Program-made: the position numbers and the translations under genes
The notes under the pieces: generated by a model
What the model was told of the DNA's origin: nothing
What the model saw: only the letters and a program-made list of their open reading frames with translations
Databases searched by the model: none
Assembly (NCBI RefSeq): GCF_011493005.1
Contig: NZ_CP049157.1
Span: 186,001-250,000 of the forward strand
Direction: 5' to 3'
DNA: 64,000 nt
From: Caballeronia sp. SBC1
Lineage (GTDB): Bacteria > Pseudomonadota > Gammaproteobacteria > Burkholderiales > Burkholderiaceae
Shown: positions 52,750 through 60,652 of the stretch, piece after piece
Layout: each line of letters begins with the position of its first letter
Numbering within the stretch: position 1 is the first letter of the stretch

Positions 52750-53430
52750 ATGTTGCGCCTTGAACGACCGCCCAGGTATCTCGACCTGCTGCTCGCTCTG
52801 AACATTACATGTCTGCTGGTATCGGACTTTACAGGATCGAGGATCATTGCCGCCGGACGCGTGGGCGTCTCGGTCACGGTGCTGTATTTTCCGTTTACCT
52901 ATCTCATCGGCGACATCCTGACTGAAGTCTACGGCTATGCTCAGGCGCGCCGTGTGATCTGGATATCGATGTTCTGCTCGATTGCGGGATCTGCCATTGC
53001 AGGAGGACAACTCTTCGTGCCGGCTGCGGCTTTCTTCGTCCACGATGCCGCATTTCAGACCATATTTTCACCGGGCGTGAAAGTCTCGATTGCCGGACTC
53101 GTAGCATTCTTCGCCGGCGATATCTGCAATTCATATGTTCTGGCGAAGATGAAAATCTGGGACAAGGGCAGGCGCCTTTGGTCCCGTTTCGTGTGCTCGA
53201 CCGTGGCGGGGGAAGGCGTCAACACGGTCCTGTTTTATGGCATCGCCTTGCATAACGTATTGCCCGGCAGCCTGTTACTCCAGGGAATGGCTGCCGGTTG
53301 GGCCACGAAGGTGGTCGTCGAAGTCGTCATGCTTCCCGTGACATACCGGGTTGTCAGGTTCCTGAAGACTTCGGAGAACATCGATCACTACGACTACGGC
53401 ACCGATTTCAATCCATTCTTAATACACTAG
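52750..53430 (+). CDS. Queuosine precursor transporter (VUT/YhhQ family)
   Basis: This 226-residue membrane protein has about six helices. The VUT-family features are TCLLVSDFTGSRIIAAG, VLYFPFTYLIGDILTEVYGYA and DICNSYVLAKMKIWDKGRRLW. YhhQ-type proteins import preQ0/preQ1, precursors of the tRNA base queuosine. GGAGG lies 7 bases before the ATG. No queuosine synthesis gene or preQ1 riboswitch was seen nearby. Two LysR paralogues flank it. Confidence 0.85.
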   Translation: MLRLERPPRYLDLLLALNITCLLVSDFTGSRIIAAGRVGVSVTVLYFPFTYLIGDILTEVYGYAQARRVIWISMFCSIAGSAIAGGQLFVPAAAFFVHDAAFQTIFSPGVKVSIAGLVAFFAGDICNSYVLAKMKIWDKGRRLWSRFVCSTVAGEGVNTVLFYGIALHNVLPGSLLLQGMAAGWATKVVVEVVMLPVTYRVVRFLKTSENIDHYDYGTDFNPFLIH

Positions 53431-53436
53431 GGTCTC

Positions 53437-54348
53437 TCAGCCCGGCAGGTTGGGAAAGAGCGTTGGCGCCATCTGTGCGGCGAATTCCTTGAAAAACCGG
53501 CATGGCTTTGAAACATGCCGGTTCCCCAAATGAACCAGGGAAAGATTGAAGGTGCGAAAGTGCCAGTCGGGCATGACCTCGACAAGCCGGCCCTCGCAGA
53601 TGAGATGCGGCTGTATTACCGGTGGAAGTTCGCCGATACCTCTGCCCATCAGCAACGCAGGCGCGAGGCCGGCGAAATCGTTCATCGCAAGAGACGGCTG
53701 AAATGTGAGCGTCTCCTTGTCTCTGCCATTTTTATGAACAAAGGTCCAGGTGCTATCCGGCTTCCAGTGAGAAAAGGACAGGAGCCGGTGATCGAGCAGA
53801 TCCTGAGGCGACCTCGGCGGCTTGCAACCCTTGAGATACGCGGGGCTCGCCACGAGCTGGTGGCGGTAAGTCAAAATCCGCCTCGCGACCAACGACGAGT
53901 CGCGCAAGGCACCCAGCCTGAACACCAGATCCACCCCGTCGGCAATATGCTCGACGAAGCGCTCTGTGACGAGGATCTGGATGCGCAGATTGGGATACTG
54001 CCTTTGAAAGGCGATCACAAGCGGTGTCAGCAAGGTGTCGGAAAGGCTCGGCGGAGCGGAAAGCCGCAAGGTACCGGATATATCGGAAAGGCGGCTTGAA
54101 ACAACGCTTTCGATCGCGTCTCTGAGCTGGGTGCCGCGCAGGGCGTGTTCGAACACTTCGCGCCCCAGGTCGGTTAGCCGCAGGTTGCGCGTCGAGCGTT
54201 CGAGCAACCGCGCCCCGAGCTGATCCTCCAGTTCGGCTATGCGGCGGCTGACTGTGGAGACCGGCATGTTGAGGCGGCGTGCCGCCTCCGAGAAGCTGTT
54301 CGCTTCAACGACCTTTGCGAATACCGCCAGCGAGTTGAGATCCGCCAT
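53437..54348 (-). CDS. LysR family regulator (paralogue B)
   Basis: This 303-residue LysR protein begins MADLNSLAVFAKVVEANSFS and is a clear paralogue of the regulator at 51.8 kb, sharing EAARRL-MP-STVSRR and RLTDLG. It points back towards the transporter gene, with 6 bp between stops. A TTTCC-N6-GGAAA dyad begins 4 bp upstream of its start codon, consistent with autorepression. Confidence 0.88.
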   Translation of the reverse strand: MADLNSLAVFAKVVEANSFSEAARRLNMPVSTVSRRIAELEDQLGARLLERSTRNLRLTDLGREVFEHALRGTQLRDAIESVVSSRLSDISGTLRLSAPPSLSDTLLTPLVIAFQRQYPNLRIQILVTERFVEHIADGVDLVFRLGALRDSSLVARRILTYRHQLVASPAYLKGCKPPRSPQDLLDHRLLSFSHWKPDSTWTFVHKNGRDKETLTFQPSLAMNDFAGLAPALLMGRGIGELPPVIQPHLICEGRLVEVMPDWHFRTFNLSLVHLGNRHVSKPCRFFKEFAAQMAPTLFPNLPG

Positions 54349-54352
54349 TGCT

Positions 54353-54368
54353 TTTCCAAATATGGAAA
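54353..54368 (-). promoter_or_regulatory. Dyad TTTCC-N6-GGAAA next to the LysR start
   Basis: A 5-bp-arm dyad lies 4 bp from the start of LysR paralogue B. A second copy with identical arms is 147 bp further upstream. Confidence 0.45.
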
Positions 54369-54499
54369 GCTCAATTTGCGCCCTGCTTTTGTGCGCTCAT
54401 TTCTGAGCCTATTTTGCAACAGCCCCCGCTGCCGCACAAGGAGGCGCGCGCTCCCGGCTACGGGTGGGCGCCGGGAACGCCCCGCGCGCCGCTGCGATC

Positions 54500-54515
54500 T
54501 TTCCAGAAATGGAAA
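54500..54515. promoter_or_regulatory. Second TTTCC-N6-GGAAA dyad
   Basis: This has the same arms and spacing as the dyad at 54353. It lies in the 383-bp divergent region between two LysR genes, in which no other gene is supported. Confidence 0.45.
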
Positions 54516-54731
54516 TCTGATTCCCGCTCTGTCGTCTAACTGGGCAATGCCGGGTGAGATACCCTTCCGTAACAGACAGTCGCTGTCGCAACAGCGCATC
54601 TGCGCTCGTCCGACCGATTTTGGCAGACGCATCGGTTGTCTGGCGCGGCCGTTGGCAGCAGCGTGAACGCGAACGGACAGGAAACCAGGCTCGAATTCGA
54701 CGGGGTTGCATACGGTACGTGAGGATTCCGT

Positions 54732-55673
54732 ATGAACAAGTTCTCGGACATGAGCACGTTCGTGACCGTCGTGGAAGCGGCAAGCTTTTCCGAGGCGGCG
54801 CGGCGCCTTGGCACGACCAAGTCGATCGTCAGCGAACGCATGCAGCAGTTGGAAAAGCGGCTGGGATGCGCATTGCTCGAACGTGGCCGGCCGCTGCGTA
54901 TGACGCAGGCCGGAATCGTGTTCTACGAAAGCGCTTCGCGCGTTCTGGACGACGTGGAGCGCGCCGAGGAATCAGTGCAGGAGGCTCAGTCGAGTCTTCG
55001 CGGCATGTTCCGGCTCGCGGTCCCCATGGCCTTCATGACACGCCATCTCGGCCCGATACTCTCGAAGTTCGCCGCGCTACATCCAGATCTGTGTCTGGAC
55101 GTGGAAGCTCAGGACCGGGTGGTCAGCCTGCAGGATGGTCAGTACGACATGGCGATCCGCATGGGGGAGCTGTCCGACTCGAGCCTGGTGGGGCGGACGA
55201 TAACCGCGAACCGTCACCTGATCTGTGCGAGTCCGGCCTACCTCGGGCAGCGCGGTACACCGGCCCATCCCTGCGACCTGGTGCACCACGATGGTCTCAT
55301 CTACTACAACCGTGAACCGAACGGCATGTGGAGCCTGCCATTCGAGGGCAAGCGCCAGTCGTTCCGCATCACTACACGCATGCGCACGGATTCCGGCCAC
55401 CTGCTGCTCGAGGGCGCGCGCGCGGGACTGGGTCTGGCGATTCTACCGACCTTTCTTGCTGCCGAACCTATGCTGGCCGGCGAACTCGTACCCGTTTTGC
55501 AAGCCTATTCGCCTTCCGGCGGACAGATATCGGCGGTCTATCGTAAGACCGTTCGCACTCCACCCAAGATCCACGCGCTGATCGAGTTCCTCGCCGAAGA
55601 GGTTGGCCACCCTGCGCATTGGGACGCCGATCTGGTAGCCGCAGGGCTGATCAGCGTTTCTCTTGCGGCCTGA
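54732..55673 (+). CDS. LysR family regulator of the GMC oxidoreductase cluster
   Basis: This 313-residue LysR protein starts MNKFSDMSTFVTVVEAASFS with HTH RRLGTTKSIVSERMQQLEKR. The effector domain includes FRLAVPMAFMTRHLGPILSKFA. It lies 118 bp upstream of the GMC oxidoreductase on the same strand and is the likely regulator of the following cluster. Confidence 0.88.
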   Translation: MNKFSDMSTFVTVVEAASFSEAARRLGTTKSIVSERMQQLEKRLGCALLERGRPLRMTQAGIVFYESASRVLDDVERAEESVQEAQSSLRGMFRLAVPMAFMTRHLGPILSKFAALHPDLCLDVEAQDRVVSLQDGQYDMAIRMGELSDSSLVGRTITANRHLICASPAYLGQRGTPAHPCDLVHHDGLIYYNREPNGMWSLPFEGKRQSFRITTRMRTDSGHLLLEGARAGLGLAILPTFLAAEPMLAGELVPVLQAYSPSGGQISAVYRKTVRTPPKIHALIEFLAEEVGHPAHWDADLVAAGLISVSLAA

Positions 55674-55688
55674 GCGCCGCGCAAGGGC

Positions 55689-55705
55689 GTTCGAACAAAT
55701 CGAAC
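55689..55705. promoter_or_regulatory. Inverted repeat GTTCGA-N5-TCGAAC upstream of the GMC gene
   Basis: A perfect 6-bp-arm dyad lies between the LysR and GMC genes, about 87 bp before the GMC start. It is a candidate operator. Confidence 0.4.
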
Positions 55706-55791
55706 CCTGAGTTCGACATCCGCTACCTGTTCGGCGACGCGAGCCGTGACTATTGTTCTAGGCATGCAGAGATCCTGAACGGAGAAACGTG

Positions 55792-57324
55792 ATGGAACAG
55801 CGAAACACAGCCACCTCGAAGTTGGCGCAGCGGGTTGTGGACGTTCTGATCGTGGGGGGCGGTTCGGCGGGAGCAGTCATGGCTTCGCGCCTCAGCGAAA
55901 GAATACGGCGCAATGTTCTGCTGCTTGAAGCAGGACGCGCCTATCCAGCGTGGGCTTATCCTCCCGTCATTGCCAGCAGCGACACCGTTGGAGGCGACTC
56001 CGAGCACGATTGGGGGTTTCGCAGCGAGGCAGGTTATGTCCCTCACACCATCAACGCAATCCGCGGCAAGGTGCTGGGCGGCAGCTCCGCTGTCAACGGT
56101 GCGGTAGCGATCCGCGCAAGGCCTCAGGACTTCAGGAACTGGGGGCTGCCGGGCTGGAGCTACGAGGACATGCTCGCGTCCTTCAAGCGGTTGGAGCGTC
56201 GCGACAACGGGTGTGCTGCGCTGCACGGGTACGACGGCCCCTTGCCCGTGCGCCAGTTGACCCGGGACGAGACAACGCCGATGCAACAGGCGTTCATCAA
56301 TGCGGTGCTGGAGAACGGCTTTCGGTTGATCGATGACTTCGACGCTCCAGACGCGAATGGCGTCGGTCCGTATTCGATGAATATCGTGAACGGCGTGAGA
56401 GTGAACACCGGCATGGCGTACCTCAACGACCGTGCGCGCTCCCGCGATAATCTTCATATTCGAGCGGGCGTGGTGGTCGACAAGGTGCTGTTCGACGGCA
56501 CGCGCGCAATCGGTGTACAGCTTGCCGACGGCGAGCAACTCCACGCACACGAAGTCATTCTGAGCGCGGGCACCTACGGAAGCGCTTCGATCCTGCTGCG
56601 CTCGGGTGTCGGTCCCGGCGCGGACCTCAGGACGCTATCCATTCCTGAGGTTATCAATCTGCCGGTTGGGCGGCGGCTCAAGGATCACCCGTTCTATTAC
56701 AACGCCTATGCCGCACGCCCCGAGCGGGTCGGTCGGCAGTCGCCCGTGATCGGCGCGAAGCTCTGGACCCACAGCTCGACGGCGCGCAACGGCGACATGG
56801 ACCTTCACATCACGGCAACGCATCTGTTCCCGCACGACCAGAGTCCGACCGGCGTGGGGTTCGTGCTCGCCGTGGCCCTGACCCGGCCCGAATCGACTGG
56901 CACCCTGCGTCTCGCCAGCCGCGATCCGCTAATGGCGCCTCGAATTGATCTGAACTTCCTCGCGGCTCCGGGAGACCGGGCGCGTCTGCTCGAGGGTGTG
57001 AAGCTGGCGCGCCGAATTGGCCGGACCGCCCCCCTGTCGACGTTGATCGATTCTGAACTCTCGCCCGGTCCGGCGGCGGTGAGTGACGAACAGATCATAG
57101 ATTCGATCAGGTTGACACTCGACACTTATCACCACCCGACCTCGACAGCGCCAATGGGCCTCGCCGAAGACCCGGCCGCCGTGGTCGACCCGGAAGGCCG
57201 CGTGCATGGACTGGAAGGATTGCGCGTGGTGGATGCTTCGATTTTCCCGGATGCCATCTCCGCCGCCACCAACATCACGACGATCGCGACGGCCGAACAC
57301 ATAGCCGAACGTTACTACGATTGA
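55792..57324 (+). CDS. GMC family FAD-dependent oxidoreductase
   Basis: This 510-residue flavoprotein of the choline dehydrogenase/alcohol oxidase family has an ADP-binding motif in VLIVGGGSAGAVMASRL (about 19-35) and GMC signature 1 in GKVLGGSSAVNGA. The C-terminal active site is in TYHHPTSTAPMG and NITTIATAEHIAE. It oxidises an alcohol substrate that cannot be named. The ATG is preceded by GGAG at 7 bases. A GTG immediately before it is not needed. Confidence 0.88.
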   Translation: MEQRNTATSKLAQRVVDVLIVGGGSAGAVMASRLSERIRRNVLLLEAGRAYPAWAYPPVIASSDTVGGDSEHDWGFRSEAGYVPHTINAIRGKVLGGSSAVNGAVAIRARPQDFRNWGLPGWSYEDMLASFKRLERRDNGCAALHGYDGPLPVRQLTRDETTPMQQAFINAVLENGFRLIDDFDAPDANGVGPYSMNIVNGVRVNTGMAYLNDRARSRDNLHIRAGVVVDKVLFDGTRAIGVQLADGEQLHAHEVILSAGTYGSASILLRSGVGPGADLRTLSIPEVINLPVGRRLKDHPFYYNAYAARPERVGRQSPVIGAKLWTHSSTARNGDMDLHITATHLFPHDQSPTGVGFVLAVALTRPESTGTLRLASRDPLMAPRIDLNFLAAPGDRARLLEGVKLARRIGRTAPLSTLIDSELSPGPAAVSDEQIIDSIRLTLDTYHHPTSTAPMGLAEDPAAVVDPEGRVHGLEGLRVVDASIFPDAISAATNITTIATAEHIAERYYD

Positions 57325-57424
57325 GGAGTGCGGCGATGCGCAAACCCGCTATTGATCAAGATGCAGGTGATTAGGAATACGATTTAATTAATACTACGTA
57401 TTTTCGTTCAAAAGGAGAAGCGAG

Positions 57425-57823
57425 ATGAATGCAGATGAAAAAGCCATTGCGGACGTGTTGAATCAATACGAGGCCGCACTGAATGCGTCCAGTACCAGCG
57501 CGGTGATGCCGCTGTATGCCGAAGACGGCGTGTTCATGCCGCAGAACTTCCAGTCGAGCATCGGCGTCGAGGCGATCAGAAGCGCGTATGACACCGTCTT
57601 CGACGCAATCCAGTTGACTGTGAAGTTCGCGGTGCAGGAAATCCGGCAGATCTCGCCTGACTGGGTGATGGCGCGAACCAATTCCGCGGGGTCGGTGAAG
57701 GTGCATGCGACGGGTGAGAGAAAGGCGGAAGCCAATCAGGAACTGTTCCTGTTCCAGAAGGTGGCAGGGACGTGGAAGATCGCGCGTTACGCGTTTTCGA
57801 CCACCTATCCCGCTGCGGAGTGA
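57425..57823 (+). CDS. SnoaL-like / DUF4440-type small protein (SgcJ/EcaC family)
   Basis: This 132-residue single-domain NTF2-like fold has ADVLNQYEAALNASSTSAVMPLYAEDGVFMPQ near the start and a closing WKIARYAFSTTY. The same fold appears again, with a signal peptide, at 59.8 kb. Members include ketosteroid isomerase-like enzymes and binding proteins. The catalytic role here is unassigned. AAAGGAG precedes the ATG. Confidence 0.8.
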   Translation: MNADEKAIADVLNQYEAALNASSTSAVMPLYAEDGVFMPQNFQSSIGVEAIRSAYDTVFDAIQLTVKFAVQEIRQISPDWVMARTNSAGSVKVHATGERKAEANQELFLFQKVAGTWKIARYAFSTTYPAAE

Positions 57824-57882
57824 GGCGCGTGATGAACGGTTTTTACAGATGGGACGCGCCGTTGAACTAGAGGTAGGTGATC

Positions 57883-59664
57883 ATGGATACGTTACTGGAA
57901 CGAGGTACCCCAACCACGTCGATCGTTCAGGGAGCATATGCCGCGTTTGTCAAGCAAGACCAAGACGAACTGGCGACCCTCCCCGATCCTCCGAGTTGCC
58001 GCGACCGTCAACTGCATCCCGTCCTGTCCGACGCGGACATTCGCAAGATGCACAAGTACGGCAGCGTCTGCACCTATCGTGCTGGACAGCAGATGATGGA
58101 AATCGGCAAGCCGGTTCCCGCGATGTTTGTTCTTCTCGCTGGACGTGCCCGCGTTTCGCGGCGCGACGGACTGGGCCGCGCGCGCGTGCTGGTCGAGCAG
58201 GAGCCCGCCCACACAGTGGGCGAAATCGGACAACTGTCAGGACGTCCGTCGCTTGTTGACGTGCACGCTATCGACGACGTCGAGGCCATCCTGATCCCTC
58301 CAGAACGGCTCCGGAAACTGCTGATCGCGGAGGCTGAACTGGGCGAGCGTCTGATGCGCTCGATGATTCTGCGTCGCGTGAGGTTGATCGAGGGCGGTAG
58401 CGGACCTGTCATCGTCGGCAGACCCGACGAAGCTCGCGTCGTCGCACTTCAGGAGTTTCTCGCCAGCAACTCGCATCCGCATACGGTGATCGACGCGTTC
58501 GGCGATCCCGACGGCGCGGCATGGCTGCGACGCGTAACGAAGTCCGAAGAGGACTTGCCGCTCGTCATTTGCCCGGACGGCTCGGTGCTTCGCGCGCCTA
58601 GCGAGGCCGAACTCGCATCGCAGCTGGGCTGGCTCGCGCATTTCGATGCCGAGCGCGTGTATGACGTTGCCGTGATAGGAGCTGGCCCGTCGGGGCTGGC
58701 CGCGGCCGTGTATGCGGCATCCGAAGGGCTGTCAGTCGCGGTGTTCGACGCGCGCGCACCTGGCGGCCAAGCCGGTGCAAGCATGCGGATAGAAAACTAT
58801 CTCGGCTTCCCGACCGGCATCACGGGCCAGGCGCTTGCTGCACGGGCGTTCGTACAGGCGCAGAAATTCGGCGCGCAGATCGTGGTTCCCGCGCGTATCA
58901 GCTCGCTCGATTGCCATTGTTCGCCGATTGAGCTCGAACTGGACAACGACCGGCTCGTCAAGTGCCACACCGTCGTGATCGCCACCGGCGCGGCGTATCG
59001 ACGGCCGCGGATCGACGGTCTTGACGGTTTCGAAGGTCGCGGGACGTACTACTGGGCCTCTCCCGTCGAAGCCGAAATCTGCAAGGGCAAGGAAGTGGTG
59101 CTGGTCGGTGGAGGCAATTCGGCTGGCCAGGCGATCGTGTATCTGGCATCACGCGTCGCGCACGTGCACGTGCTGGTTCGAGGCAGCGATCTGGACGCCA
59201 GCATGTCGCGCTATCTGATCGATCGGATCGGTGCCCTGTCGAACGTCACGCTGCACATGCAGACCCAGGTCGTCGGCATCGAGCATGAGCGTGGGTCGAT
59301 CACTGCGGTGCGCAGCCGGAGGCCGGAGGGCGAGGACGTTTTGAAGACGTCGCATCTGTTCTTCTTCACCGGCGCGACGCCCAACACAGGTTGGCTCGGC
59401 AACGGTGAGGTCATGACGGACGAAAAGGGTTTCGTGCTGACGGGTCCCGCGCTTAGAGCGCGAACCGGACTTGTCCGGGCGTCGCTCGAAACGAGCGTGC
59501 CGGGGGTGTTCGCGATTGGCGACGTGCGGTCCGGTTCGATCAAGCGGGTTGCGGCCGCTGCCGGGGAAGGCGCAGCTGTCGTCGCCAATGTTCACGAATT
59601 TCTGGCCGCGACGCGAGATAGAGCTCGCGACCTGCATGGACATGCAAGCATGCGAACGCACTGA
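57883..59664 (+). CDS. Cyclic-nucleotide-binding domain fused to thioredoxin-reductase-like flavoprotein
   Basis: This 593-residue fusion has a cNMP-binding domain at about 45-150 (FVLLAGRARVSRR, GEIGQLSGRPS), a linker, and a TrxR-like FAD/NAD(P)H domain from about 260 (VAVIGAGPSGLAAAVYAASEG, then VVLVGGGNSAGQAIVYLA). The position that holds the redox CATC in thioredoxin reductases reads YYWASPVEA, with no CxxC. It is thus not a normal thioredoxin reductase. The start has the strong site AGGTAGGTGA. Confidence 0.85.
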   Translation: MDTLLERGTPTTSIVQGAYAAFVKQDQDELATLPDPPSCRDRQLHPVLSDADIRKMHKYGSVCTYRAGQQMMEIGKPVPAMFVLLAGRARVSRRDGLGRARVLVEQEPAHTVGEIGQLSGRPSLVDVHAIDDVEAILIPPERLRKLLIAEAELGERLMRSMILRRVRLIEGGSGPVIVGRPDEARVVALQEFLASNSHPHTVIDAFGDPDGAAWLRRVTKSEEDLPLVICPDGSVLRAPSEAELASQLGWLAHFDAERVYDVAVIGAGPSGLAAAVYAASEGLSVAVFDARAPGGQAGASMRIENYLGFPTGITGQALAARAFVQAQKFGAQIVVPARISSLDCHCSPIELELDNDRLVKCHTVVIATGAAYRRPRIDGLDGFEGRGTYYWASPVEAEICKGKEVVLVGGGNSAGQAIVYLASRVAHVHVLVRGSDLDASMSRYLIDRIGALSNVTLHMQTQVVGIEHERGSITAVRSRRPEGEDVLKTSHLFFFTGATPNTGWLGNGEVMTDEKGFVLTGPALRARTGLVRASLETSVPGVFAIGDVRSGSIKRVAAAAGEGAAVVANVHEFLAATRDRARDLHGHASMRTH

Positions 59665-59792
59665 TTTCCGGACCACTGCTGGCGGCGAGGTGGACTGCGC
59701 CGAAGGCGGTGGGTACATGCCGGCTGGTTTTTTTTCACACTGAAATACGTCTTGTCTCAAGACATGCTCGACTTAGCAACCGGAGGATTCAA

Positions 59793-60317
59793 ATGAAACA
59801 AGGTGCCCTTATTGCCTACATTGCAACAGTGATGTTCGCTGCACTGTTGGCGCTTGTTTCTTCAGTGCCTTTAGCCGCGGCTGAAGAGGACAACCTTCCG
59901 TATTCGTCCGATGTGTCTGTACGCGCCGAGCAGCAGGCTGTGTATGGCGTGGTCAACCGTTATCAGGAGGCGCTCAATGCGAAGGACACCGGCGCGATTG
60001 TCAGGCTATTCGCCGACGACAGCGTCGCCGAGTGGAACAACAAGCGAACGTATGCGACGCATGAGCAGAAAGTAGCGGGCTATGACGCGCTCTTCAAGAT
60101 TGCCAATTTCACCACCCACTTCGACTACGATGCGATCAACGTATATGGCGATACGGCTGTCGTGCGTACACACCATCACGTCGGAGCGGCGGTCATCGAG
60201 AAGGGCAAGAAAGTGACGGACTTCAACCGCGAAGTCTTCGTGCTGCGGAAAATCGACGGCACATGGAAGATCGTTTTGTATACGTTCAACACCGACCCAA
60301 AGCAGGGGGAAGGCTAG
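59793..60317 (+). CDS. Secreted SnoaL-like protein
   Basis: This 174-residue protein has a signal peptide (MKQGALIAYIATVMFAALLA, cleavage near residue 32 at PLAAAEE) and one NTF2-like domain: VVNRYQEALNAKDTGAIVRLFADDSVAEWN at the start, WKIVLYTFNTD at the end. It is a probable paralogue of the cytosolic SnoaL protein upstream, exported to the periplasm. CGGAGGATTCAA precedes the ATG. Confidence 0.83.
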   Translation: MKQGALIAYIATVMFAALLALVSSVPLAAAEEDNLPYSSDVSVRAEQQAVYGVVNRYQEALNAKDTGAIVRLFADDSVAEWNNKRTYATHEQKVAGYDALFKIANFTTHFDYDAINVYGDTAVVRTHHHVGAAVIEKGKKVTDFNREVFVLRKIDGTWKIVLYTFNTDPKQGEG

Positions 60318-60652
60318 CGAGCGCGGCTTCGCGGCTTCCCTTCCCTGATCGCTCGCCGGCGCGGCCGGTTAGCTGAGCGAGCCAGACCTGTTGACGAGCG
60401 AGGAGACGATGATCGAGCGGACCGCGTCGTCGCGGACCCGGACGCCGATCTGATCCAGGATCAGATCGGCGTCTTCAAGAGACTCGGCGGAGGTTGGCGT
60501 TGACGCCGAAAATCGCGGCAAGCCAAATCTGGACCGCTTGATGTTTCGGATACCGGGAGTGCGTCGCGTTCGCACGCGGCGTTGGAGCGGGATGTAAACG
60601 GCGCGGCGCCGAACGTTGTCGCCGCCGCCATCGAATCGGAGGAATGGAAGTC
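60318..60652. other. Intergenic stretch with a long palindrome
   Basis: No gene is well supported. A 68-codon minus-strand frame (60369-60575) runs through the palindrome and reads like a short helical protein, but it has no ribosome site that I trust. Confidence 0.45.
60441..60473. repeat. Perfect palindrome with 16-bp arms and one-base centre
   Basis: GACGCCGATCTGATCC (60441-60456), a single A, then its exact reverse complement (60458-60473). The base pairs just outside do not continue it. There is no following T-run. Confidence 0.9.

Noticed and set aside
55681..55710. Possible tRNA TpsiC-arm (GTTCGAA)
   Set aside because: No acceptor, anticodon or D-arm can be folded around it. It is a short dyad only.
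57883..59664. Annotation as thioredoxin reductase (trxB)
   Set aside because: The catalytic CxxC is absent, so only the fold and not the activity is supported.
60441..60473. Palindrome as an intrinsic terminator
   Set aside because: There is no T-run on either strand and the loop would be a single base. It was kept as an unexplained palindrome instead.
60369..60575. 68-codon minus-strand gene through the palindrome
   Set aside because: It has no ribosome site and no recognisable domain. Its central sequence is dictated by the palindrome.
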